Below, in pieces: positions 36,443-48,715 of a DNA stretch of 64,000 nucleotides. Source of the DNA: Hyparrhenia diplandra (Eukaryota > Streptophyta > Magnoliopsida > Poales > Poaceae); assembly GCA_015847255.1 (NCBI GenBank), contig JADLZK010002795.1:1-64000 (forward strand). Reading direction: 5' to 3'. The notes below the pieces were generated by a model that saw only the letters and a program-made list of their open reading frames with translations, was not told where the DNA came from and did no database searches. The stretch's first letter is position 1. Each line of letters opens with the position of its first letter. Position numbers and translations under genes: made by a program.

Positions 36443-38110
36443 TTTTTTTTTCGAATTCAAGGGCCGAAGTGCCCCCAGTCTTTCAATTAATTAACGTCAA
36501 AAGACCATCAGGTTCAGTTTTTACAGCGCCAGATGCCAAGCATCAATTACCCAGATAAAGCATCTTGCACCACCTGGTGAAGAGCCAACACTACCAACAA
36601 AACGAAAAGACACATATATATAACAGTTTTAACCATCTGATTATAGGTCTATTCCATCAACTACCCAGATAACAACAAGATTACAGAGTATTCAGAGCTT
36701 CGTTGAGATCAGTCCACCATCCTGGTGTTTTTGCCTGTGGTTTGGGCCACTCCGGTGAGTCACATACTTCAGGTGTCTCCTTTTCTCCAATGCGAGGAAG
36801 CTTCAGTTGTCTTCCCAAGGTAGCCACAACACTGATTTTTGTTGTGAGCTTCAGCTTTGACAGATACACTTCCAGAGTCTCTTTCTTCTCGGCAGCACAG
36901 AGAATAAGCCAATTCTGAAGCATATCTGTCACCATGTAATAGAGAGTTTCTATACTCTTCCACACTGATCTCTAACAACAAACATCATTTCTAAGTTTCC
37001 ATAGCATCCAAATAACTGAAGAGGATATCATATTTACAAGACAATTCCTCTTGTTAATAAGCCAATAGGTACCAATGTTAACTAAATCACTACCAACAAT
37101 TCTACCAATGATATCAGAAATTACAACCCAAACTCTTTTAGCTACCACACAATCAAAGAAGAGATGATTGCATGATTCCTTTTCTTCACAAGAGAGACAA
37201 GTTTCATCCTTAACCTTTCTTCTCTTAGCTAGATTATCTCTAGTAAGGACCCTATTGTGCATCAAGAGCCAAAGAAAACACTGGACTCTAGGTGGAATCT
37301 TAAGATGCCAAACAACTGGTATATGAGTTCGATGTATACCTCTGTAGTTAACAATCTTATATAGAGATTGGGAAGTACAAACCCCTTTAGAGGTATATTG
37401 CCACACCATCTCATCCTCTGCATTAGTTAACTGGATGTTTGACACTAATTCTAGCATCTCCAACCTTAGCCATCCCAAAAATCAGCAATTGACTTTCCAT
37501 ATTCATTAAGGATCCTATATAAAGGCCAATATAGGATGGCTAAACTAGTTGAGCCAACCCAAGTATCTTCCCATAAACAAATTTTCTAGCCATTGCTTAC
37601 TTTCCATCTATATCCAAAATTTGCTGCTTTTGTTGCCCACATGAAACCTTTGAATTGAAAAAAACTAGATGCATGATTGGGTTTGGTGGCCATGATGTTA
37701 GGTTTATTGGTTTTGTATTTGAAGTCTATTGACTCTTTTTCAGAGTTTCTCCTTGTTTGAATTGTACCTTTTTTAGCCAGAAAGCCAATAAACAAAAAAT
37801 TAAGGTCTCTAAGGCTAGGAATACCTAACCCTCCAAACTCTTTGCTTATTGATACTAATTCCCAATTTGCCGGATGATACCTATGATGATTCTCATCATC
37901 ATTCCACAGAAAATTACTCATGTGAGTATTCATGAGCTGAATGACCCATTTTGAAAACTCAATAAAGGATAAAAGATAAATTGGGATACTTATCAGACAA
38001 GCTTTGATAAGGACAATTCTTGCTGGAAGAGACAAGAGTTTACCCCTCCAACCAGCTACTCTTCCTAAAATTTTGTCAACTAGAGGTTGAACATCCTCTC
38101 TGTTGAGGCA
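36443..38110 (-). mobile_element. 5'-truncated L1-type LINE
   Basis: Minus-strand remnants in order are GKLLSLPARIVLIKACLISIP, WVIQLMNTHMSNFLWNDDEN, NWELVSISKEFGGLGIPSLRDLN and MGW...YTSKGVCTSQSLYK. A zinc-binding reverse-transcriptase tail follows (PPRVQCFLWLLMHNRVLTRDN, KVKDETCLSCEEKESCNHLFFDC). It ends in an A run (T run at 36443-36451). The frame is broken, so it is inactive. The 9 bp GGGCCTTTA lies just left of the A run (36434-36442) and again at 38454-38462, a possible target-site duplication that would include the extra segment 38111-38453. Confidence 0.85.
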
Positions 38111-38441
38111 GGTACATTGCTATACCTAAGCGGTCTCATACGCCGCCTCATGCATCGCCACGTAAGATTTTTTATGATGTGGAGGAAAGAGAGATGTGAG
38201 AGAGAGAATGAGGTAGTTGCTTCGTGAAAACAAACCTCATGAGCTAAAAATTTAGGACTATAAAGACAACTATTTTACTATTGTATGAGTTGTTGTCGCC
38301 ATGCACCTCACAATCCTATTTTTACTCTCTCCATAAATTAAGAAAATGTGAGCCAAGCATGAGATTAACTTAGAAAAACAATCATGTAAATGTAGTCTAT
38401 TAATAAGTCGGCACAATATGAGACTGTACTTTTACCCTTAT
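38111..38441. mobile_element. possible MITE at the LINE border
   Basis: One end reads GTACATTG...GGTCTCATA and the complement of the other end reads GTACAGTCTCATATTG, so GTACA and GTCTCATA are shared in inverted order. The interior is non-coding. It sits between the LINE body and the candidate right-hand LINE duplication. Confidence 0.35.
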
Positions 38442-38957
38442 CGGTATTCCTAGGGGCCTTTAAAATTGGGCCAAAAGATTCGTCAGTACGGACGAGGAAC
38501 CGCCAGCCGGCCCATGTGATAGCTCGGCCCAACACTACAACCGCCTCTCCGCACAGGCAGAAGTACTTCCTTGCCCAACGCCGCCGCTCTGACGCTCAAA
38601 CCGCAGAAGAGGGAAGGGAAGCTCAATCTCGCCCAAAAAATTTCCGAGGTTTTCGCCTCTCGGAGCGCACCGACACCACCACCCGGAGCGACTCGCCGCC
38701 GGCGCGGAGAAGGTACGAAACTAGAGCTGTATTACAGATCTGTGCGGGCTAGGGTCTAGTAGTGCGCCTTTCGGTTTAGGGTTTTTGTTTACCTGCGAGA
38801 TTTTTCCGATTTACTAGCTCGTAGCTTCCGTTTAGCATCAGGTGCAAATCGTCTAGATGCGGACTCGATCCTTCGTGTTTGTGGTTTTTTCGCGCTTGTC
38901 AGCTTGACTAACTGGTCTGCCCTTTTTTTTTCCCCTTCGCAGGGCGGAGGCTAGGCG

Positions 38958-40638
38958 ATGGCGGATGAGAATGTAAGTTCCTCTCCTTAATGCTATTTAA
39001 AGATGCAGGTTTCTTGTTTCGATTTGTTATCATTGTACTTTTAGAAGCCGAGATTAGTCTGGGGGACCCCATATTTTAGGCTAGAATTTCAGTTTGAGAT
39101 ACACTGGAAGGCTCCTAACTTAGTTTTCCTTACCTTAGAACTAGCTAACTTCGTTTTCCTTACCTTAGAACTAGGCTAGCAGGTAGTTCTGAGGTAGAAC
39201 CTTTGCATTCTTTTGGTCAGAGCCTTCTGAATTGTCTAATCCCAACAATTATATTTGTTGAAAGTACTTAGATAGCTAGTTGTTAACTGTTAGGTTTGAT
39301 TTTTTGAAGCAAGATGCTATTTCTATGCACTTAGAAATCAGAATTATTTTTATGTGCTACTTATGCGTGATATATTTTTTCTTGCAAGAGAAGCATGACT
39401 AGTAAGGAGAAACTAATCCCCGTAATTGATAGGGGCTTCTTACAACAATCTTAATAGCTAATCAAGAACTTAATCTTATTCTCTGCACCAGTCAGTTAAA
39501 TAGTCCAGATACTATTGTCGTGCTGCAGTTGCAAATATGTTCTAAACCCTGTAAATGATCCAAAACTTTTGGTTTTGGTTATGATAAAAAACTTTTGATT
39601 TTGGTTATGATCCAGAATTCCAGATTGCTATTTGACCAGCTTTTCAAGAGCTGCGGCATCTTACCAAAATTTTGAACACCGTCTTCATGACCCATGAGCA
39701 TAGCTATAATGATGAGACATTAAGAAACTCTTTTTTGTAGAATCGTTGGAATGGTGTCTGCTGAATTTCTGACCTCTATAAATACATAGAGATTGCTAAC
39801 TCTTTCTCTTTTTTAACTATTTGCAGCAGGCTGGAAAGAAAGAGGAGGAGGAATTTAGCACAGGCCCTCTGTCTGTCCTGATGATGAGTGTTAAGAACAA
39901 CACCCAGGTATCCAATTTATCATGTTCCCTTCCTGTTATTTTGCTAGAAACCGATGCGTATTGTGCTATTAGTTTTTATTCTTTGGGGATACATACAAGT
40001 TTGAGGATACCAGATTGAAACACCTTTTGTTGAATGGGAATTGTCCTATACATGATTCAGCTCCTGCTATGCACACTAGATTCTGTTGTTTTGCTCCAAT
40101 CAAAAATCTTGTTTCATTGCTGCCTTAGATAAGCTGCCTTCTGTAGCTTCATGAATGCTGCAGTTAATTTTACAGTTTATACATGCTGTGTTGAAAGTAG
40201 AAGTTGTTTTGCAATTCTTCTGTTATTCTTTGGATAATTTGATAACTTGCTGCTGTATTTTATTTTTGTCTGTAAGCAGTCAATAGAGCTACAACTTACT
40301 ATTTCCTGATGTATTCAGGTGCTCATCAATTGCCGTAACAACAAGAAGCTACTTGGTCGGGTTCGTGCTTTTGATCGCCACTGTAACATGGTGCTGGAGA
40401 ACGTGCGGGAGATGTGGACAGAGGTAATGAACTCAGCTAGCAGACTGATTGTTTCTCGTGATGATCCTAGGAGATTTTAGTTTGTGAAAGTGAAATTGAT
40501 CTGTGACTCTTTTCTTTCCAGGTCCCCAAGACTGGCAAGGGCAAAAAGAAGGCTCTGCCTGTGAACAAGGACAGATTCATCAGCAAGATGTTCCTCAGGG
40601 GTGACTCGGTCATCATCGTGCTGAGGAACCCGAAGTGA
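38958..40638 (+). CDS. small nuclear ribonucleoprotein SmD2
   Basis: Core Sm protein of the U1, U2, U4 and U5 spliceosomal particles. Coding exons are 38958-38972, 39827-39907, 40319-40423 and 40522-40638, giving 105 residues, normal for plant SmD2. Start MADEN; Sm1 motif region [29 protein letters not shown] with FDRHCNMVLE; Sm2 region KDRFISKMFLRGDSVIIVLRNPK at the end. A 5' UTR intron (38713-38942) separates a leader exon from the ATG exon. The acceptor of coding exon 2 is a tandem TTGCAGCAG, so use of the second AG would drop one glutamine. No frameshift is present. Neighbours are a LINE upstream and the sphingolipid subunit exon downstream. Confidence 0.97.
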
Positions 40639-41074
40639 TCGCTCGAACAGTCACCGTGCAGCTATGCCCTTCCTCTAGGTTCACGGAAGCCATGTCTCTG
40701 TTGAGAACTGTAGTTTGTGTATGTTTTCGAGGAATTAACTTGTTATCTTGAACTGACGTTCATGTGACTTTCATCAGTTTGTTAACCGGAGTATGTACCT
40801 ACCGCCTGCAGTATTTTGATCCTTGAATGTTGCAGTACTTCTGCTTACTGCATTGTGGCGTTGCCCCACTATTGTTCAGTAATAGTAATCCTTAATTGAC
40901 GTGGAATATTTGCTGGTCCTGCTAATGGCTTGTATGGCCGTTGTCGACGGAAGTTTCAACTTTGCAAGGGTGTCTTGAGCAGTTGCGCGGCCGTGCAGAG
41001 ATGCAGGGCTGCAAAACACGAGTGCTCCACGAAACGTGCTTCCCTTCGTTCTCGCAAGTCCTTCCCTATAGCTA

Positions 41075-41692
41075 GCACAAAGATGGACGAGTAAATCTGA
41101 GCACAAAGATGGACGAGTAAATCTGAGCGACAAATTGTGCGATTTCGGTGCCATTTGGCAGGGCATTTTCAGCGGCTTTGAGAGGTATTTAGAATCGTTT
41201 GGTGACTTCGTGAACTTCAAGATTCTTTTTTCACCCCCCCGAAGAAGGTCTTCATAGGGGGTAGGGTTGCGTATGTATGTGTGTTCGTAACAAGGGGTGA
41301 GTGTGCGTGCGTGTTGGCGTCTGCGTTATCGTGTAAAAAAAAAAAAAAAAAAAAATCGTTTTCTGTCAAACGGGTTAAAATATAATGGCTCCTCATGAAG
41401 CCTCTACAACTCTAATGTGCCCAGAAGACCGCAATTAATGTAGTACAGTGCAGGGTATATGGTTGTTTGGCTGATCGTTGTATATGGTTATTTGGCTGAT
41501 CGTTGTATATGGTTATTTGGCTGACCGTTTTCTGTAGCTAATAAGCCAGATGCTATTTTGTTGTTAGAGGAAAAAAAAAACTGTACCGGCTGATAAGTGG
41601 TTGCGTTACAGCACAGACCACAGTGAGCAAGCTCGATCGAGTCTCTACTACTCAGACCACAGTGAGCAAGCTCGATCGAGTCTGTACTACTC
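41075..41692. repeat. three short tandem repeats and a SINE tail
   Basis: GCACAAAGATGGACGAGTAA (26 bp unit) occurs twice at 41075-41126. A 25 bp unit GTATATGGTTATTTGGCTGA occurs three times at 41455-41529. A 39 bp unit starting CAGACCACAGTGAGCAAGC occurs twice at 41614-41691. Between them, about 41230-41354, lies a SINE-like tail (GGGGTGAGTGTGCGTGCGTG, then an A run) matching the body of the SINE near 13 kb. Confidence 0.75.
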
Positions 41693-41988
41693 AGTACTGT
41701 TCGATCTACTAGTCTGTACTTCAAACTCCAGGACCTACCGGTACCGGTTACAACAGATCCGACAATTCCTGCATCAGTGGGACCCATGGGTTTTGATCTG
41801 CATCGTTCAATGACAAAACTAACGGCTGAGATCAGCTATGACCCACAAGTGAAGTCAGCTATGACCCACAAGAGAAGTCCCCGCCTTGCTCATCCTATCC
41901 TCAATCCTCATCATAGAGCATCAGACAACGCGCCGCTCCTTCCGGATCTGGGCGAGGCGAGCTGCGGCGCCGGGCGTCGCGGAGGAGG

Positions 41989-42073
41989 ATGAACTGGATC
42001 GCGCGCAAGATCCACCTCTACAATGTCACCATCGGCCTCTACATGCTCGATTGGTGGGAGCGCTACCTCTTCA
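41989..42073 (+). CDS. serine palmitoyltransferase small subunit, first exon
   Basis: The exon encodes MNWIARKIHLYNVTIGLYML and then DWWERYLF. This matches the N-terminal half of plant ssSPT proteins (about 56 residues in all), which bind the LCB1/LCB2 heterodimer in the ER and stimulate sphingoid base synthesis. The frame reaches a donor-like CTTCA|GTATCC at 42073/42074. The family then needs an asparagine codon (A plus AC) and a second transmembrane half, which I could not find downstream to about 44.5 kb. Reading through instead gives a 69-residue hydrophobic protein (stop at 42196-42198). The gene could be complete with a distant exon, an alternative read-through form, or truncated. Confidence 0.68.
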
Positions 42074-44540
42074 GTATCCTTCTCCCGATTGCTTCCCTCG
42101 CGGTCGTGTTCCCCCTCCTCCCCGTCCTGAAATTGGTTGATTCTTTTAGCCCCTGGCTCAGTCTAGTTGTCTTTCTTCTCCTGGTTTCGCTTTGCTAGAT
42201 CTGAGAAAGCTGTGAGGATATATCCTGGGATGGGATGTATCGAATTTAGATATCTTTCACTGTGAGTGCGCTTTCCGTTTACAGCCTTTCAACGGTGGCA
42301 ATTTCTCATCTTTAGATTATATAGTTGCCAACCAGAATACTAGATCCTGGCTCCTTTGAGGAATTGTTGTACTAGTAATAGGATTATACTCCGTAGTTTT
42401 GTAGCACCGAAACCATCCAGATATTATGAATTTTCTACGTAGCAATTTTTTATATTAGCTAGGAAGTTCAGGAAATTTAAATTACCATGCAGTCTTCAGA
42501 TCTTGCGTTTGTCTGCCAATCATTAGCAGAGCTCCATCCTAGTCCTAGTCTATGTACTCTACTTCCTTATTCTGGAGTAATGCAGACTTAAAGTGATTCA
42601 AAGCTCTATTTTAGTTAAGTCTTTTGGGAAACGAACTAATGATCAATAATGTGAAATATAATTGCACCATACTGCAAGGTTAGGGACCTGAACCTTGTTT
42701 AAGACAAAGTATTCCTCGTGTCCCTGAGTCTGTCATGCTATGTGGTTATCCTGCAGTTAAGGGTGCTATGCTGCATGTTCTTCCTAGTGACTTTGAACTT
42801 GCAAATGCTAGAGTTCATGTTCCATCATTTACAACTTTACCTCCGCATTACACAGACAGTTTTGGGAAACGAGATAGTGATATATACAGTGCCCCCAGTT
42901 CCTTGATCCTAAAACTGGGCAATAAATTTTACACCCATTTAGTTTGTACAAGTTAATTAATTTCCCTTTCTTTTTTAATATCTATCAATGGTAAAAAGGT
43001 TTAGTTAATAGATGTACAAAGCCTGTTGATGATCTCTAGTAGGTTCTTGGAAGTTTTGGGTGCTCTAATGACTAGACTGAAGAATATCAGAAGCTCTAAA
43101 GTTTTCCAATAAATGTTATCCCTTGACTATGTTAGATATTTTGATGCTTTGCCTCTTTTGGTACATTCTTCGCTATCTCCTTGGGTTCTTCCAAAGGTAA
43201 AAACTTCTTGCCTTCAGACTGAACACTATCTGATAGTACCAAAACTGTTTCCCCTTGAATCAGTATTAGTAATAAACTCAATTACACGAGCTGACTATTC
43301 CTTTAAGTTACATCTTCTATTAAGGTGCAAGTTCATGAATGTAGTGGAGTAGATACTGTAGCAAATCCAAGCACAGATTTCCATTAAGCTATTTTTGTAA
43401 AGGGACGATATTTGTCGTGGAAATTTTATGATCTCTTAGGACTTGTATTAGGGATCTGTAAATACTTCATAGTTTTGTCACTGACTTCTATGTCTCATAG
43501 CTGTTATTCCTCCCTATGATTTTTTGTTAAAGATAGAATCTCCATTGGAATGCCAATGTAATACCTGCCTGGTTGTTTTTCTATGCCTTGCAGTAATCTG
43601 AAGACTCTTTTTCAAGAGGGGAACTATCTTGGGCTAGACAGTACATAACCAATGTCAAACAAGATCTGCTTATGATCATTTGGCCATGTAATTCAATCTG
43701 TTTAATTAGTTGTTGCCTGAGCAACAGAGAAGAACTAATTTGAACAAATGTTACCGTGTAGCCATATCTGTATCTTCCCTGGAAGCTAACTGTTTCTTTT
43801 AATGGAGGGGAAAAATTATGTTGTGCAAGATTTGACTTGTTGTCAGTTGTTGCCTTGCTGGCCAGCCGAGTTTACTGGACAAACCACTCTGTCGCGTATT
43901 GGCACGGCATGTGTTCATCTGTTCAATTCATCACCGAAGTACAAAATCAGTAGCCTGTGACATCTACTCTGTCGCGTATCTCTGTTGTTCTGTTGTGTTC
44001 TGCATTTGCACCACCACATCCACTCTTGGATTCATCTCAAATTTGTAAGAAATTTGTTTTGAATTGGAATTGAGTTGGAAGAAATGGTCCTATATCCCCG
44101 AAGTCTCATGTTCTGAAAAATCCATAACAGGAAACGGTGAAATCCGGTACCGGTTAGTTGTTTGACGTCAGGTCAGGTTGTTGCAAGGCCCTTGTCTTCC
44201 CTGGAAGCATCTATCCTTTCCTGGCCTCCCCTAGCGTCTTCCACACAAGGCCTACCTCGCTCTCTGTGACGTCGGAACGTTCTCACTTGACCAATCCAGA
44301 GTGCAGGCCTGTACGTCACTTCGTCCCCAAGCGTCGAACAATCGCCGCTGGTGCCGATCGTCCCTCTGGATTGGTTGGCCCCGCCTGTATGTCTCCTCGT
44401 CCGTGTCGGTGCTTATCGTTTCTTCTAGCACTAGCAATTGCAGGCCGCACGCGGATCGGAGCCTCATCAGCCTTTCAGAGAAGAGCTGAGGAAGCCTTTC
44501 AGAGAAGGCTGCTGGAGCAGGTTCAGCTTCAGCTTCTGCC
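42074..44540. other. intron-like or intergenic sequence
   Basis: AT-rich sequence with no convincing exon. An open stretch at 42735-42956 and another at 43113-43352 have no recognisable motifs. The bases 44465-44535 hold an imperfect repeat of CCTTTCAGAGAAG before the next open frame. Confidence 0.4.
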
Positions 44541-44774
44541 ATGCTTGAGGTTGTGATATCCATCCCAGCGATCCTCCTGCTGATCCTCCTGGCGATCGGG
44601 TGCTACCTGCTCGGCCGGAAGCGAGGCCGCGCCGCGGCGTCGCAGCAGTTGGCGCCCCGGCGCCACCGCCAGGCTCTCGCCCAAGTAGCGGCGGAGCAGG
44701 CGGGCGTGGTCTTCACTGTACATGTTCCTTCTCCACTTGATACCCTACTCGACCTGTTAGTTCATTGTGTCTAG
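44541..44774 (+). CDS. hypothetical small membrane protein
   Basis: An ATG-initiated frame of 77 residues. It opens with a strong hydrophobic helix (VVISIPAILLLILLAIGCYLL, residues 3-23), then a basic cluster (GRKRGR) that would set an N-out/C-in orientation, then an alanine/glutamine-rich tail. I do not recognise the family. Base composition rises to coding-like GC from 44540 to about 44710. It could continue past a splice donor rather than use the stop at 44772. No partner exon or promoter motif was seen, so it remains tentative. Confidence 0.4.
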   Translation: MLEVVISIPAILLLILLAIGCYLLGRKRGRAAASQQLAPRRHRQALAQVAAEQAGVVFTVHVPSPLDTLLDLLVHCV

Positions 44775-45621
44775 TACCCTACCGGCCGTTCTTGTTTGTT
44801 GCATGATGTTCATGCCGAATACTTACGCTTGCTGTTGGATTGCTTTAGAATTTTCTTTGGATTTGGGTTGGGACATGTTCATGGATGAAATTGTATGTGG
44901 CACCAAGCTTAATTTTCTTTGAATTTTGGCCATGTTCATGGATGAAATTGTGTTAATGGCACTAAATTTCTCAAACTACTGTCAAACTTGCAACGACCAC
45001 AAACTTCAAACTTACCCCTGCGTAACCCACGTCCCATACCGTCGCCGGATGGATGCGCATACCTGAACGGTTAATTAATATGAACATGGGTCGTTATTAC
45101 TCCAGATAAGAGCGTGAGGACATGGTGGAAGTAAAAGAAACAGTCAGAAAATCAACTTTTTTTCCTATGTAGATATATAAATATTAGATAGATATATAGG
45201 TATACATTTGGATATATATATAGATAGATAGATTAGTGCTCATATGGTTAGATAAATCATGATAAAACTGTAATAAGCTAGGTCAAGCACTGAGGCACTG
45301 AGGCCGGGCTCTAGCTTAGCAGGCCAAGCACCCATGTAAAAGGATTCATAATGCTACAAACTAATATATCAGGTCCAACAAATATACCACACGGGCAAGA
45401 TCATACACCAGTTCCACTCCTTACATCAGGCTAGACTGAAAAGTCTAGGAAGCTAAGAACATCACACAGAATGAAAGAGTAACAGGATTCATAATGCTAC
45501 AAACTAGGTCCAACGAGATGGCTTAAACGGGTACTATCGTCCATTATATGCTGTTGCTACTGCTACAGCCAACAAAGTTAATAAGATTCTCACAGAAGGT
45601 GACAAACTTGAGCCCAAATTG
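44775..45621. other. intergenic, 3' flank of F-box gene
   Basis: No gene seen. Simple ATAG/ATAT repeats occur at 45165-45235. A short duplicated GGATTCATAATGCTACAAACTA occurs at 45342 and 45486. Confidence 0.45.
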
Positions 45622-47967
45622 TCAATTACTGACAGTAGGTCCACCAAACATCCCAGAGTCTACTCGAAACTGAAAGCTGCACAAAATTGAACAAAGAAAG
45701 TCAGGTACGGAGTAAGATACAAATCGTCTAGTTTAGTAACATGTCAAAATATGCTAACACAGTCTGATTCAGTTCCTCCAAATCTGTGTATATGTTCGAT
45801 AAACATGAAACTGAGCAAAAAGTATGTTAAGAAAATTTGGTAATTAGTTTCAAGCTATGAAATGACACCAGACCCATTCATCCCCTCTGCTCATAGTAAA
45901 AAACACAACTGCCTGAACTTATATTTAGGATTATGTAAAAGGCAAAGACAGATGATACTGTAAACATACATGTTGAAGGTCTGCTGTCTGGTGTGATCTT
46001 AACTTGTCTACCAAATCTACACAGGAACATTACAATCATGCAAACCCTCCCATCAACCTCTCCACACTTGATTTCAACTACAGAAAGGTGTTCAGATATT
46101 GCAGGTAGTGGCTCTGTTGGAATATAGATTCCTTCTGCTTCTATTAATGTGCGATGTTCCTGTAGGAAACAAAATATGTACCACACATCAGATTATCGTG
46201 CATAACAGAGGCACCCATGGTGATCAATTAATCATGTGACATGCCTTAAGACAACAAAAAAAGGGGTATACCTTAGCTAGTTGAAAGGTCAGCTTCTCAA
46301 GAACAGGTGAATGCTCAAGAATGCAAACAAGTGCATGCAGATCAATAGCAACACACCACCCATTCAGTAGTAATGTCTTTAACTTACTAAATGCAGGGCT
46401 CTGGCACCATTTCAAGTCTCTGTAGAAAATAGGCTAAGCAAATAGCAAAAATAGTAAGACAATCGAAGATCCAGTTTAAAAGTCAGACATATAGAACATG
46501 ACATTCTCAAAAACTTTATCTGAGTTCACATTGAAATGTCCATATATTGACGATGCAAAAACTAAACTACTACATTATTCATACAATGGATAAGCTAAAA
46601 AAAAAGTTGTAGCAATGCCCCATTACATCCTTTACCAGAATTACGTTAGAAACAGAACTTAATAGATACAATTTTAAAAGAAAAATTATACAGGTAAGTA
46701 AATTTCTCATTTGTGCCCGTCGAAGAAAAGTGTGCAAAGCAAATCTGATTGCATTGCATGTGAACTCCTAAATATCAAGTCATTAACATAGAAGATGAGA
46801 GTATATATACTGAATGAAGAGAACAACGGACAACAAATATACAATAAGAATCAAGTACAGAACTTTGAATAGCATATCTAGGTTGAACAAAGAGCATAAC
46901 AATAAGAAAATCTTATTGCACTGCATGCAAAATGTATGTGTCTACATATAAAGAAGGTTGTAGACGCTGAGTGACAAAGAACACAGATGGGTTTAAGAGT
47001 GAGATGGAAAAATGTGTAATACCATTCCACGCCGAGCAATCAACTCTAAGTTCTTAGCACTTGATAAACTTCCAAGAAGTAGAGATCGACCACTATAGTC
47101 CTCATTACCAACACAAGAATTGCAGGCACCACAATATTCTCCCCAGTATCCTTTAAAACACGTTTCTGCTGAGAAAAAGGAAAGCTTGACAAAGGCAGTA
47201 TCTAATGAAGGCATGCTTTCAAGCATAGGAGCATGAACACCATAACAATGGAGGTGCAGCCAAACCACATTAGGAACAGAAACATGGATTCGGGTACTGC
47301 CACCCATATGACATTGACTGATGGTCAGGCGCTTCACGGACTGCGAAATGATCTTATGTGTGTTGATCTTGGACTTTCTTATGGTCAGATCCTCCAATGC
47401 AGGACAGGCAGAAAAATCGAGAAAGTTGGTGTCCAAAAGCACATTAGCCAGCTCCAATTTTGCCAAATGCTGGGAGCGCAGAGCAGGGCCGTCCAGAATA
47501 ACAGGGTTATCAAGTTTAAGCATGGTAATAACATTACCATCCAATCCCAGTACTGGATAATTGGCAGACGTAGCTAGACTAGCAGAGAGCACAGAGGCTC
47601 GGCACAGCAGAGCATGCCGGATCCAGATATTGATGTGCGTGCACTCACGGCACAAGAACCGGTCACCTGAAAACTCAACCTCATCTAAGGCCAGGCTGGG
47701 TTCTCGGCGCAGGAGGATGCAGTTCACGAAGTCATTGAACTTCTCGACGCTTTCCCACTGCTCGGACTCGGAGGAGACGATGCGCAGGCGGCCCAGAGAC
47801 CTCCAGATCTGGCGCCAGCGCGAGGCGAGCACGCACGTCCGCACCGCCTCGTCGGCCGGCAGGAAGCCAAGCACGTGCTGCAGGATGCTGTCCGGCAGCG
47901 CGCTGATTCGGTCCTCGGCACCGCCGGACCCCGCTGCTGCTTTCTTGGCCTTCTTCCTGCGAGCCAT
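45622..47967 (-). CDS. F-box/LRR protein with FBD-like C-terminus
   Basis: Expected substrate-binding subunit of an SCF ubiquitin ligase; target unknown. Coding exons (minus): 47967-47023, 46433-46272, 46159-46004, 45669-45622, giving 436 residues with no frame break. I chose MARRKKAKK as start because the upstream in-frame sequence crosses a likely 5' UTR intron (donor near 48100 GAAG|GTGGGT, acceptor near 48005 TGCAG|CTTCC). The F-box is near residues 18-58 (DRISALPDSILQHVLGFLP, VRTCVLASRWRQIW). Leucine-rich segments follow (CPALEDLTIRKSKI, VKRLTISQC), then the plant FBD-like stretch (FYRDLKWC, KLKTLLLNGWCVAIDL, LEHSPVLEKLTFQL, HLSVVEIKC). The second exon could start at 46433 or 46419; only the former keeps the frame. 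The last acceptor is less certain. Confidence 0.88.
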
Positions 47968-48109
47968 TCCGTCGAACACGTCGTGGGCGCCGGAAGCTGC
48001 AGGATACGTCCCCAACCAAGATCCAAGAACATGAGCAATGGCAAGCGGTGGGAAGGAGATAGATATAGATGCTCGAATCACCGGTCCGAAGGAAGGAACC
48101 CACCTTCAC

Positions 48110-48710
48110 GGCGTCTTGGCTTCACTCATCCCTCCGGGCTCCGGCCATAGGCGTCGTCGGTGGCAATCCCAGAGGCAGTGGTGCGGGTGGCGAACACCGA
48201 ACGGTGGGTGCCAGACTTCAATGCTGCTTTGATGAGACTGGCGGTGCGTGTGTGTGAGAGGAGCCGCACTCCGCGTGGGGCCCAGCTTGTCAGCCGTGGT
48301 AGCAGCAAAACGCTGGACTGTTCGGCGCTGCAGGCCGTGCGTACGGACGGAGTGGAGAGCGCTTTGCGTTGCCGGGCCCGTAGGGAGCAGCGCTGCGTTC
48401 CGTTCCCTCCGTAGCCGTTCGAAGCAGGCCCGCACGTCAGGGAGAAAAGGGGTGCTGGCCGGGCGCTGTGTCCGTCTTTTTCTATGACCGTTGTGGCCCT
48501 GGCCATGCATGTGATTTCTAATGGTTGTGAGTGTTGCTACATTGTAATGGCTTGCGGACGTTAGCGGGCTTCATATGTTTGTCGGTTAAGCTCACTCTGG
48601 ACGTTCACGGTATATCATTGCGGCAATAGCGGACATCCGCATAGCCCGCTAAATAGTTTGGTGGTGGACACCTTGCGGCTCGTGAACGGTCCACAACCCG
48701 CCCGCCGCAT
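48110..48710. other. F-box gene upstream region
   Basis: The GC-rich part to about 48480 is the likely promoter and leader of the minus-strand F-box gene; its open frames lie on both strands and lack motifs. From 48540 to 48700 there are repeated AGCGGG, GCGGAC and CCGCTAA words that look like a transposon end, but I could not bound it. Confidence 0.4.
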
Positions 48711-48715
48711 CTTGA

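Noticed and set aside
42735..42956. 73-codon frame with GYPAVKGAMLHVLPSDF as a second ssSPT exon
   Set aside because: It lacks the hydrophobic second half expected for ssSPT, and its phase does not join the first exon with a family-like sequence.
47233..48034. Plus-strand open frames opposite the F-box gene
   Set aside because: Antisense shadows; the minus strand carries the F-box and leucine-rich motifs.
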